Below the pieces are notes generated by a model that had not been told where the DNA came from, did no database searches, and saw only the letters and a list, made by a program, of their open reading frames with translations. A program made the translations under genes and the position numbers. From positions 32,568,236-32,632,235 of the forward strand of contig OZ024799.1 of NCBI GenBank assembly GCA_964017045.1: DNA of 64,000 nucleotides, in the 5' to 3' direction. Origin of the DNA: Omphiscola glabra. Taxonomy: Eukaryota > Mollusca > Gastropoda > Lymnaeidae. Below, in pieces: positions 47,551 through 60,700 of the stretch. Position 1 is the stretch's first letter, and each line of letters opens with the position of its first letter.

Positions 47551-47759
47551 GTTCTTTATTTCTGTTTCCTCACATTGCTATGACACCGCTCCTTTTATAT
47601 TATATAAAGTTGTGCTGTATGTTGTAGAGTTTTTAGTACTGTGCATTGTTTAAATAATAGATGTAATAGTATAATTAAATTGAATATTGTTCATATCATT
47701 GGCTTTGGTATCGTTGTTCTTTGCATAGCTTTCAGTCCTATGTTGTAATGCTTTTACAG
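46741..47759. other. 5' flank of the FGD-like gene
   Basis: It includes TTTACGACCTCGTTTTAATG near 47197 and AAGGTCGTAAAACGGAGG near 47231, which resemble a collapsed pogo/Tigger-type terminal pair. A dispersed repeat lies at 47388..47486, followed by a CT microsatellite (47487..47546). Upstream exons of the gene may exist but none was recognised. Confidence 0.45.
47388..47486 (+). repeat. Dispersed repeat shared with 55903..55997
   Basis: Both copies contain GGGCCCACGATCAAT, GGCTCCTATG, GGGATTTGCAATGTTTCT and GCCTGGTGTTG. This copy runs straight into a CT microsatellite, as retroposed elements often do at the 3' end. Class unknown. Confidence 0.6.
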
Positions 47760-47958
47760 AGTATGGATACTCTGAAGATTGAAGTGAAAGAAACTCTCCC
47801 ATCTCTTAGTGACGAATGCTGGGAAAAATTACTAGATCGTCTGAACACTCTTGGTGTGGAGGAAAAGGAGGATTTGAAGTTATTGACGGAGGATGACCTC
47901 ATCGGTGTTCTTAAGCCTATACAGAGACGGAAACTTCTGGGCATATGGGCCATTGCAG
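47760..47958 (+). CDS. FGD-like exon 1: SAM-like domain
   Basis: The acceptor CTTTTACAG precedes 47760 and the donor CAG|GTGAAT leaves phase 1. The translation SMDTLKIEVKETLPSLSD, WEKLLDRLNTLGVEEKED, LKLLTEDDLIGVLKPIQRRK, LLGIWAI resembles a SAM helical bundle (L..LGV, LTEDDL, RRKLL). The second codon is ATG at 47763 and may start the protein if the preceding exon is 5' UTR. Confidence 0.82.
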
Positions 47959-48725
47959 GTGAATGCATTGATATGAGATCCTAACCATGCGTGTATGATA
48001 CTTGGTTATAAGATATGTTTGCGTGTAAGATGTTTGGATGCACACACAAACACGTATTTATATTTATATGCCTTGACTGATTTATTTTTCATGAAAAATC
48101 GTTTCTTAAATCAAATATGCAAAAAAAATATATAGTTAACCCAAGGATACACAGTACTTTAAAATATTTAATGTAATTAAATTATTATTTGAACATGTAC
48201 CATCGTTTTGTTCTTCTAAAAATGACTAGAGCTTATCTAGAATACATCAGAGTATGTTTATTATATTATTATAATTAGTAGTAGCATAGTTTATGTTTTC
48301 GGTTATGTAAAAGCACTGCACATTTTATGGGTATAACGACAGACCAGCAGTCAGAGGTTTATTGTGTAATGTCGAATAAAAAACAATGAGAAATTACACC
48401 CGGAACAATAGCAAAAGCTTCACTGTGTCTCGGCGTAACACAGTGCAACATAAACAATCATTCTTCCCACACACAATAATCGCTTGGAACCACCTGGACA
48501 ATACCGCCGTGAACTCGACATCTATCGAAAGCTTCAAGGCTGCCCTGGCATCTGCTAGGAGCCGTTAGGATGGCAGCATCGCTTCCCCAACCGTTGCATA
48601 CATGCCAGTATATGGATGCAGCAAAGTACCCTACCAGAATCAGAACCATTTGTATAGTCTGGTAGCTTTTCGACAACAAACTCATGAGCCTCACTTGATC
48701 TTTCATGTTATTGTGTATGTGTGTG

Positions 48726-48756
<31 letters not shown>

Positions 48757-51700
48757 TTGTTGGGAGTCCGGGAGTAAATTCTGCTGTTACTGTTTGTTTT
48801 CTTTTTGTTGTTGTTGTTGTTAATACTAATACGGTTTATGTTATTCCATCTTATTTCAGGACCAAAAACAATTAATCAAAATTCAAATGATGAACATGGC
48901 GATGATAAGGACGTCTCTTTAAGGCCAGACCCCGGTCGTTTCCGTGATTCCAAGAGAAGACACGGCTCCTACGAGACGGACAGCCACTGCTCCTCATCCT
49001 CATCTCAGTTCGATGTGGAGGACACGCCCGCCGACGCCGAGCAGCGGTACAAGCAGGCGGTCCTGCAAGACATCCACCAGGGCACGCCGCTCGGACAGGC
49101 GGACTCTGGCTGCTCCAGCTGGACGCTATCGGATGTTTCGGACGGTTGGAGTGACGTGCAAGATTTTTATCGAGAAGAATTTGCCGATAATGAAGATAGA
49201 ACCGTGGACAACACTGATCACATGAACGTACGTTCTTATATGGCAATATTGGGGACGACTCAAAGAAAAAAAGTAGTTATTTTAAGTGGAAATGGCGGAT
49301 GTAACATACAGTCTTTTAGAATGTGTATATTTTTGTGCATATCATAATGCTAACAAAATTATATTATTGCCTACCAATCTCATTTAAATAAGTTACCTTC
49401 AAATTTGACTTTCGGATTAAGGATTAACGTTGGTCACTCTAGTTGGCAACCCAATTCTTACGTACTGACATTCTCACGGAGAAGCTAAAGCAGCACAACT
49501 CGTCGGCACTGTCTTCAGAAACGTGCGTGGGGCTAAATATTTTCGTTTGATTGTTTGACCCCCCAGGTCTTAGATTCATCAAGCAAACGAGATCATCGAT
49601 TGAATCAATGGAAAGAGATTTTTTTCCCCATGTAGTATTTTTTCAGTTTCTTTTCAAGTCTGTTTTTTTTTAAGCCACGAGTCCCAGTATGTCGGCAGAT
49701 CCGATATTCTCACAATAATTTTTTAAAGAATGTTTAAATGTTTTCTATCTTGGCTGTCAATGATCGATTTCTTTTAAATTAAATTTTTTAAAACCTTTAT
49801 TAGATTTTATAAATGATAAATTACAGTTGTAAGTATCTTCATATATGTAATTTTCAAATCTTGTCGAATCGCTGATAATGAGATGTTAATTATAATTCGT
49901 TAACAGTTGGAAGACTGGCAAATAGTGGAGAAGAAGGGTGTTGAATTAAAGTACCTCATAGCCACTGAACTGATGACAACAGAGCGGGATTATGTTGCGA
50001 GGCTTCACATCTTGTACAATGTAAGTTGCTGCTGAGATATAAGTAGCTGCAGAAGTATAAGAGGCTGTTTAGATGTAAGTGGATGCAGAGATTAAGTAGC
50101 TGCAGAGATTAAGTAGCTGCAGAGATTTAAGCAGCTGAAGAGTTATAAGTAGCTGTAGAGTTGTAAGCTGCTACAGAGATGGAAGTGACTGGAGAGATGT
50201 AAGTAGCTATACAGATGTAAGGAACTGGAAAGATGTAAGTAGCTGCAGATATTAAGTAGATGCAGAGATGTAAGAAGCTGCAGACGTGTAATTATCTACA
50301 GAGACGAAAGTAGCTGCAGAGATGTAAGAAGCTACACAGATGTAAGTAGCTGTAGAGTTGTAAGTACATATAGAGATGTAAGTAGCTGGAGAGATGTAAG
50401 GAGCTGAAGAGAAGTAAGTAGCTGAAAAGAGGTAAGTAGCTGCAAAGATGTAATTAGTTACAGAGATGTAAGTAGCTGGAGAGATGTAAGTAGCAACAGA
50501 GGTGTATGTAGCTCAAGAAATGTAAGTAGCTGTAGAGATGTAATTAGTTGAATAGAGGGAAGTAGTTGCAGATATGTAAATAGCTGCAGAGATGAAGGTC
50601 TATCTTAAGAAAACCGAGCAATTCGTGTGTTGTATTAACTCACTGAGATTTATGAAATGTATGTTTTATTATTTGTGACAACTTGCGTGCATGACAATTG
50701 GTCTAAATAAGTCCCTAAAGAAGTCTGATTACCAGGCTTAATCGAAGTAAATAATTTCCATTCGACTCATTTCAGATTTTTTACGTTGAGCTTGAGAAGG
50801 AAAACAAGTTCTCGGCTTTTCTTCCAGACAACACGCTTCCTCTCATCTTCTCAAACACCAAAAGTATTTACTTGTTTCATAAGGATTTCATCTTACCCCA
50901 GTTGGAGGAGCGTATCGCCCATTGGTAGGTGAACTATTTGAAACTTAAGAAACCCATTTATAAGTGAACTATTTGAGACTAAAGACGCCCATTGGTAGGT
51001 GAACTATTTGAAACTTAAGGCGCCCATTGGTAGGTGAACTATTTGAGACTTAAGGCGCCCATTGGTAGGTGAACTATTTGAGACTTAAGGCGCCCATTGG
51101 TAGGTGAACTATTTGAGACTTAAGGCGCCCATTGGTAGGTGAACTATTTGAAACTTAAGAAACCCATTTATAGGTGAACTATTTGAGACTAAAGACGCCC
51201 ATTGGTAGGTGAACTATTTGAGACTTAAGACGCCCATTGGTAGGTGAACTATTTGAGACTTAAGAAACCCATTTATAGGTGAACTATTTGAGACTTAAGA
51301 CGCTCATTTGTAGGTGAGATTTTGGCGACTTAAGACGCCCATTGGTAGGTGAACTATTTAAAAATCGTTACGCCTATAGTTGTCCCGAGGCTTCGTGTCT
51401 ATCTTCTTTATAAAGGAAATGTTTAAAGCTTAATCGGAAATATTTTGTAGGCATACATTTTCGTTAATCAAAGTCAAATGCACAAAGTTTTTCAGTCATC
51501 CCCTCTGTGTCACAACGTTAAAGCCCATCCTCGATGCAATGCTTCCAGGAGCTGCGATCAGAGAATTGGAGATATCATGAAGAAGAACGCCCCCTTCCTG
51601 AGGATCTATGCAGAGTTCATACACAACTTTAGGACAGCCATGAAACACATTGAGGACTGGATGAGAAAATCGTCAAGATTCAGTGAGGTTGTGCATAGAC

Positions 51701-54700
51701 TTGAGGTACATCAAGCTCATAACTCATACATCCCCTTTCATAACTCACACATCAAGCTCATAGATCATACATCCCCTTTCATAACTCACACATCAAGCTC
51801 ATAACTCATACATCCCCTTTCATAACTCACACATCAAGCTCATAACTCATACATCCCCTTTCATAACTCACACATCAAGCTCATAACTCATACATCCCCT
51901 TTCATAACTCACACATCAAGCTCATAACTCATACATCCCCTTTCATAACTCACACATCAAGCTCATAACTCATATATCCCCTTTCATAACTCACACATCA
52001 AGCTCATAACTCATACATCCCCTTTCATAACTCACACATCAAGCTCATAGATCATACATCCCCTTTCATAACTCACACATCAAGCTCATAACTCATACAT
52101 CCCCTTTCATAACTCACACATCAAGCTCATAACTCATACATCCCCTTTCATAACTCACACATCAAGCTCATAACTCATACATCCCCTTTCATAACTCAAA
52201 CATCAAGCTCATAGATCATACATCCCCTTTCATAACTCACACATCAAGCTCATAACTTATACATAACCTTTCATAACTCACACATCAAGCTCATAACTCA
52301 TACATCCCCTTTCATAACTCACACATCAAGCTCATAACTCATACATCCCCTTTCATAACTCACACATCAAGCTCATAACTCATACATCCCCTTTCATAAC
52401 TCACACATCAAGCTCATAACTCATACATCCCCTTTCATAACTCACACATCAAGCTCATAAGTCATACATCCCCTTTCATAACTCACACATCAAGCTCATA
52501 ACTCATACATCCCCTTTCATAACTCACACATCAAGCTCATAGATCATACATCCCCTTTCATAACTCACACATCAAGCTCATAGATCATACATCCCCTTTC
52601 ATAACTCACACATCAAGCTCATAGATCATACATCCCCTTTCATAACTCACACATCAAGCTCATAGATCATACATCCCCTTTCATAACTCACACATCAAGC
52701 TCATAGATCATACATCCCCTTTCATAACTCACACATCAAGCTCATAGATCATACATCCCCTTTCATAACTCACACATCAAACTCATAGATCATACATCCC
52801 CTTTCATAACTCACACATCAAGCTCATAGATCATACATCCCCTTTTATAACTCACACATCAAGCTCATAGATCATACATCCCCTTTCATAACTCACACAT
52901 CAAGCTCATAGATCATACATCCCCTTTCATAACTCACACATAAAGCTCATAGATCATACATCCCCTTTCATAACTCACACATCAAGCTCATAGATCATAC
53001 ATCCCCTTTCATAACTCACACATCAAGCTCATAGATCATACATCCCCTTTCATAACTCACACATCAAGCTCATAGATCATACATCCCCTTTCATAACTCA
53101 CACATCAAGCTCATAGATCATACATCCCCTTTCATAACTCACACATCAAGCTCATAGATCATACATCCCCTTTCATAACTCACACATCAAGCTCATAGAT
53201 CATACATCCCCTTTCATAACTCAAACATCAAGCTCATAGATCAAACATCCCCTTTCATAACTCACACATCAAGCTCATAGATCATACATCCCCTTTCATA
53301 ACTCACACATCAAGCTCATAGATCATACATCCCCTTTCATAACTCACACATCAAGCTCATAGATCATACATCCCCTTTCATAACTCACACATCAAGCTCA
53401 TAGATCATACATCCCCTTTCATAACTCACACATCAAGCTCATAGATCATACATCCCCTTTCATAACTCACACATCAAGCTCATAGATCATACATCCCCTT
53501 TCATAACTCACACATCAAGCTCATAGATCATACATCCCCTTTCATAACTCACACATCAAACTCATAGATCATACATCCCCTTTCATAACTCACACATCAA
53601 GCTCATAGATCATACATCCCCTTTTATAACTCACACATCAAGCTCATAGATCATACATCCCCTTTCATAACTCACACATCAAGCTCATAGATCATACATC
53701 CCCTTTCATAACTCACACATCAAGCTCATAGATCATACATCCCCTTTCATAACTCACACATCAAGCTCATAGATCATACATCCCCTTTCATAACTCACAC
53801 ATCAAGCTCATAGATCATACATCCCCTTTCATAACTCACACATCAAGCTCATAGATCATACATCCCCTTTCATAACTCACACATCAAGCTCATAACTCAT
53901 ACATCCCCTTTCATAACTCACACATCAAGCTCATAGATCATACATCAACTTTCATAACTCACACATCAAGCTCATAGATCATACATCCCCTTTCATAACT
54001 CACACATCAAGCTCATAGATCATACATCCCCTTTCATAACTCACACATCAAGCTCATAACTCATACATTCCCTTTCATAACTCACACATCAAGCTCATAG
54101 ATCATACATTTATCTCATCATTCATAAATCAGCCTGATCAGCGCGGAGTGATTTAAAAGGAACATGACGTCATTATTAAAGGTCAATTGATACAAATCTC
54201 CTGCCTAACAATTCATTAGACAATAAATAAAAAATGCAAACTTGCTGCATGAAAATTAAGTTATGTTCATCATCCTATAACCCCACCCACTCACACATAC
54301 GTATACAAAAAAAAAACATTTTAAACAAATTCGTTCTTGAATAATCTCAACACTTTTAAGGCACTTGTCATGGGAAATTATATTCGGTGCCTTAGTTTCA
54401 CGATCAACTCATTACCAACTCGAATCTCTGGCCAGCTTCATGGAGATAATAAAGTATTCTTAATTGTTCAATAAAATAAATCTAGGTAATCTACTACTTG
54501 AGCGTCGGCCACGGAAACATCCTGTTGTTCCGGTTTGAAGGGCTATTTAAACAATTATTCTTCTATTGTTGTCTGTTAATGGTTCCGCTCACGTTGTTTA
54601 GCGCGATACATTTAAATAATTGTTACTAACTAAGCTACTGATATGGCAGGAAGAAAAGGAGGAGAGACTACAATAGTGCCAATGCATGAAGTGTTTGATA

Positions 54701-57700
54701 CTGACCAGATACGAAACGAAGAAGTATGGCGGCTGTCCAGACTACTGCCAAATTTGTCAGACCCTAAATCACCACTAAGATGGTGTGTGCGTCGACGCCT
54801 GTTAGAAAACAGTATGTCATGTGGACTCTGCAATGGGCTGTGCAGATTAAACAGATACGCTCAAGGATAGGATTGTCTCAGGTGTGCCTGTGCTGCATGC
54901 AGTTACAGAAAGTCACTGCGAGAAGGCTCTTTCTTTGCTCAGCATCCAGCAAATTATTATTTTAGTTTACTGCTGGTGTTGTGACATGCCACAATTGCAG
55001 ATGGCACGCGAGGCAGACGTATCAAATGTCACTATTGTGTCGGACTGGTGTAATTTTATGAGGGAGGAATGCGAAACCTGGCTGGCTGCGAATGCATCTG
55101 AAATTGGGGGTTTCGACGATCAAGGAGAATCCATTGTGGTTGAAATAGATGAAAAAATATATTTCCACAGGAAATACCATCGTGGACAGTGGCGAGAGGG
55201 TCATTGGGTTTTCGGTGGCGTGGAAAGAGAGAGTGGGCACTGCTTTCGTATCGAAGTGCCAGACCGACGTGCTACAACTTTACAAGAGTGCATCGAAAGA
55301 TTTATACTTCCAGGATCACTTATTGTATCCGAGGGTTGGGCGGCGTATGCCAATATAAACCAAATAAGACATGGTATTTATGAACACTTCGATGTGGTAC
55401 ATCAACAACATTTTGTTGATCCAGATGACACTGATGTCCACACGCAGAATGGGGAAAACATGTGGATGCGCGCAAAGCGCAAACTGAAGAGACAGTTTGA
55501 CACTAGCCGCGATCTTTTTCCTTCCTCAACCGTTTTCGCGGAAATGATATTGTCACCTTGGGGGAGAACTATGCATAATTTCATTTTCAAACATTAATTT
55601 GTTTAAATTATTATATATATATATATATATTTTTTAAAATTACATTGTTTTAGTTTTTCTATTAAAAAATTGTTTTGTTTTATTTGTATCATTATATATG
55701 TGCTTGAAAGAATAAGTACAATGCCATACAAAACAATAAGAATAATTGTTTAAATAGTCCTTCAAACCGGAACAACTGTATTTTTTCTTGGCCGTCGCTC
55801 AAGTGGTAGATAACCTAAATCTATACCGTGAGGCAAAGCTGTGTAATCTAGCAGTACAAAATTTAACTCTAGCAAAAGCTCAACGATGTTGGCAGCAGAA
55901 AATCTTCTTCTATATATTTTAAGGGCCCACGATCAATCTGGCTCCTATGTATGTAGAGGGATTTGCAATGTTTCTTTGCCTGGTGTTGATGAGTATATTT
56001 CACCGCTTCCAAGGGGCAACTCAGCGAGGGTATCGGGAACTGGGGTTTGGGAGACCCTAGGCCAGCGGTTCTCAACCTTTGTGGTCGCACGACCCTTTCA
56101 CAGGGGTCGCCTAAGACCATCGGAAAACACATATACTCTACAGTTATGAAGTAGCAACGAAAATAAGTGTGTGGTTGGGGGTCGCCACAACATCAGGATC
56201 TGTATGAGTTGGTCACGGCATTAGGAAGGTTGAGACCCACTGCCTTAGGCAATAGACGCAAAGGCGGCTACCAATGTTTTTCAATCCTCCAATACTCATG
56301 TCAAGTGTAATGTGTTAATTTTTTCCCCCTATGATACAATATATTTTAACATTGTAATGCACAGTGTCTTGAATAAATTAGTAAAATTCGCTACATCAAT
56401 TTTCTAACCTCGCTACCAAAGTTCTTAGACTGTGTATTAAACATGTACTTCCTGTGTTGTCATGGTAGCATTTTTGTATGATGTTTATAACTTAACTTCC
56501 TGTCAAATTATTATTATTTATTATGTGTGGTTATGTTTTTATTTATTTTTTCCACTTTCTGTGCCTGGGTTAAGTTTGTGGAGTAAGGCATTTACCCGAA
56601 ACGATCGTTCAATCTTCCTGTTCTGTCATTCTGGCTGCAAACATATCCTGGATTGAATAATTCATTTCAGCTACTCCCTGAGTGTGAGCGCCTATCATTT
56701 CAACACCTGATGCTTGAACCCGTCCAAAGGCTCATGCGATATGAACTGCTGCTTAAAGGTAAGATGTCGCAATGGTGGCTTGTATCTTTTACCGCAATGG
56801 TGGCTTGTATCATTAACCGCAATGGTGGCTTATATCATTAACCGCAATGGTGGCTTTTATCAATAACCGCAATGGTGGCTTGTATCATTTAACAAATTCG
56901 AAGGTGTCTCAGCAATGAGGTCGTCCCGTATTTTAGCAATATTCTTAACGTATCATAATAAATGACTACATAATTTATATAGGCTAATGTGTAGCTGTAT
57001 GGCCATGGCGTCATTTGCGTGGATTCACTCCCCTTATTTTTTAAATATTTTTTTAATAGAGTTACATTTTCATTCATATGACGGTGGCAAATTTTTATTG
57101 GTTGATTAATTATAATTTTTAAAATTTCATTGGTTGGCCTATTAAATATGTTAAAAATCGCCGCCAAGCGGCGCCATTTTTTAAGATAATCTTAGAGGTT
57201 GACCACGGTGTGTTTCATTAATTTTTGGATATTCTTTTCGTTGGAACCTGAAATAAAGTGTGTAAAAGTGTATTCCATGAAAATGTAAGTTGGGTTTTCA
57301 TTACTTCTTTATTTTATAATTAATTTTGGCCACTTTTCTTTGTTTTTTTTTTAATTTTCCTACTTTTCAGGGTCAAAACCCAGCGCCACGTTAGGCTAAG
57401 GAGAGTGTCAAAACGCTGGTTCCGATAGGGTCAAAACCCTGGTTAGGGAGAGGGTCAAAACCCTGTTAGGGAGAGGGTCAAAACCCTGTTAGGGAGAGGG
57501 TCAAAACCCTGTTAGGGAGAGGGTCAAAATCCTGTTAGGAAGAGGGTCAAAACCCTGTTAGGGATAGGGTCAAAACCCTGTTAGGGAGAGGGTCAAAACC
57601 CTGTTAGGGAGAGGGTCAAAACCGGGTTAGGGAGGAATTTAGGGTTCAGGTTAGGGTGAGGGATAGATTTAGATCATTTTTTCATTTTTAAAAACGTTTT

Positions 57701-60700
57701 ATTCGTCATTATATCAAAAACATGAGTTATTTTATTTTTCCTCGGCCGCCATCTTGGTTGTCCCGACCCGTGAACACGTAAAAGTGCGCGGGTCGGGGCT
57801 ACCAAGATGGCGGCCATGGTAAAAAAAGAGTGGCCCTACAGCTACACATTTACCTTTATATATTTAAATGTTTTGTTGTTGTTGTACTTCATTACTTAAT
57901 CCCACAAATCCTTGTAAACCGCTCGAAAATTGGTCATTGCCGACGGATTATGTTTTACTTTAAATAGAAAAAACTAGCACACACAAAAAACAAAACAAAA
58001 CCATGCCGGCCTTAAAAAGTTTTGTGATATCTATTGTTTCGTAGAGATATCAATAATTGTTCTTTTTATTTCGTTGGCTTTGCCGCTCTTGCAAAAAAGA
58101 ATACCAGTCTAAGCAGTCGCCAATGTCACCTATACCAAAAGCCGGCACTGGCAATACAGTGGTTGATTATTAGTTTGAAGACCTTTTATGGTCACCTGCC
58201 AAGCAATCGGGAATGGAAAAGGAATCAGTTTTTAAAAGTTTTATCATGGTATTCTCACAGTCGTAAGACATAACAAAAAAAAAGACTGCAACGCTCCAAA
58301 CCTTATCAGCTATTGACTTTTTCCATTTGCCATCTACCTGTTTGTCTACTATTACATTTGCCATCAACCTGTTTGTCTACTATTACATTTGCCATCTACC
58401 TGTGTGTCTACTATTACATTTGCCATCTACCTGTTTGTCTACTATTACATTTGCCATCAACCTGTTTGTCTACTATTACATTTGCCATCTACCTGTTTGT
58501 CTACTTTTACATTTGCCCTCAACTTGTTTGTCTACTATTACATTTGCCATCTACCTGTTTGTCTACTATTACATTTGCCCTCAACTTGTTTGTTTACTAT
58601 TACATTTGCCCTCAACATCTTTGTTTACGATTACATTTGACCTCAACATCTTTGTTTACTATTACATTTGACCTCAACATCTTTGTTTACTATTACATTT
58701 GCCATAAAACTGTTTGTTCACTATTACATTTGCCATAAAACTGTTTGTTTACTATTACATTTGCCATCAACATGTTTGTTTACTATTACAGAATACGTGC
58801 GCGCTCTGCCAGAAGGCTCGCCTGACCTCCACGACTCTCAAGGTATATTTGTCTCGTTATCCAAACGTTTGACCCAATCTTTAATTTATTTTTAAAACTT
58901 AAAATGTATGATTTTAATTTGTGGACAAGTTGTTGATGTCGGTTCAAGTGTTTTCTTCCTCTGAGTATAGTGTTCACGGCATAAGAAGTAATGTATCTTC
59001 TTCTTATGCCTTTTTACCCCGTCTGGGGCATAGGCCGTCCACAAGAATTTTCCATTCATCACGGTCCTGTGCTTTCCTTTCCAATTGCTTCCAGGTGTAT
59101 CCCATATTTTGCGTATCTGTCTCCAGCTCGCGTCTCCATGTATTCTTAGATCTTCCTCTCCTTTTTTCCCTGTGGATTCCATTTAATGTATACATGAAAT
59201 AAAATCCGGCGCTCCATCACGGAAGGTGAAGTTAATCTTTTCTGAACATTTAAAACGAGTTTAAAATTGTAGTCAAGAAAATAGCGAAAACTTCTATGGG
59301 TCAACCCTCTTGTATGTTCGATCAGATGAGCGTTGTTTTGAAGATATTCAAATCTTATGAATACTTTTCTTACAAGCTGAGAAACAAATTTGGGGGGTGG
59401 GGGTAAAAGTTATAATGATAGAAGCAGGTTGGTTATTCACTCAGGAAATCTTTCGAACCAGACCACAAACATATTAAAACTATAGACTTCGCTACCCGGT
59501 CTATACAATACCTGTGTTAAATGGGGCTACCTGTGTATACTTAAAGTACACATGTGATGGTGTGTGCTATTTTTTTTTTTAAAGGAAAGATATTGAGGAA
59601 TAGATTTTAAAAATAATTACAGTTAACAGTGAGAAAAAAAATTATAAACAAAATTCCATATCTCTGTGATCAGAATTGCCAAAAAAATGCAATTTTGGAT
59701 AGTAGTGAAAAATTGGACACTAGAAAATACGGTTTGATTGCTGTGTGATGGGCGACAATGCACTGCAATTTTTAACTTCGAGGTAGTTTTTCACTCCTAA
59801 AGGAATTCAGTTATCTTTTCTTAACTTCTCGTTAAGTTCGCCCCAGTCGGCCCATGTGTATCTGAAACTGTAATGAGGGGAAGTTGGTTGGGGGGGGGGT
59901 GCCTCCGTGTAAATGGAATTCTCTTCCACTACACATCCTCAATATACCGACCATCACTGCCTTCAAAACTGCACTAAAAACACATTCTTTAAACACTACC
60001 ATCCTGACTGATTCCCCCCTCTGACCGATAAACGATGCTGCTGGCTGCCGTCAATGGCTTGACATGTAAATAATTATGGAATGGGTGGAGTGAATACACA
60101 TTTGTTTTGTTTTATTTAATTAATGTATGCTAATTTTTAAGTTCATGATTATTTTTGTTAAATCATTTGTACAGCGTTGTGAGCCCAGCCCTAGGCTGGG
60201 GTACCGTGCTATATAAAACCACTAATCATAATAGTAATAATAAATAAATAGCTTCAAATAGTTTTCAACATACGGTATAAATAATGGAATATATTTCAGA
60301 AGCCCTAGTCCTTGTTTCCAAAACAGCTCTCCATTCCAATGAAGCTTTGAAGAAACTAGTAAGTGAAACCAATTTGGAAATGTTATATTTAAATTTAATA
60401 GTCATATAATTTCTTACAATATTTCTTTGTGTCTGCTAGCTTTCATTCTTTTAACTCAAATCGTGAATTCCATAAATTAGGAAGTCTTCAAAAAACAGCT
60501 TGAGATTTACAAAAAATTGAGAGGGGTCCCTCAAGACTTTATTACACCAACCCGTCACCTCTTAGCACACGGACCTGTTACTGAAATTTCCACCAAAAAG
60601 GGAGAAAATCACCTGAGGCATCTGTTTCTGGTAAGATCTTGAAAATATTTATATACATTGAGCATTTGAAATGGGGATAAAATTCTAAAAATGTTGCCTT

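Larger units (their letters stand above)
56986..57851. mobile_element. Non-autonomous element with AATGTGTAGCTGTA inverted ends
   Basis: Inverted ends AATGTGTAGCTGTATGGCCA (left) and AATGTGTAGCTGTAGGGCCA (right, inverted) bound about 866 bp. The target duplication is not clear, so the superfamily is open. Inside lie a TTAGGG-containing minisatellite (57400..57650) and a long GC-rich hairpin (57744..57815). No transposase found. Confidence 0.68.

Noticed and set aside
48872..49246. 124-codon minus-strand frame
   Set aside because: It is the antisense shadow of FGD exon 2, whose splice sites and phase fit the plus strand.
57400..57650. Interstitial telomere
   Set aside because: TTAGGG occurs once per 23 bp unit and is not a run of hexamers. 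It lies within a transposon-like element.
58313..58738. 141-codon frame just upstream of FGD exon 7
   Set aside because: It is the 31 bp minisatellite that ends in the exon 7 acceptor. The frame does not continue into the exon in the right phase.
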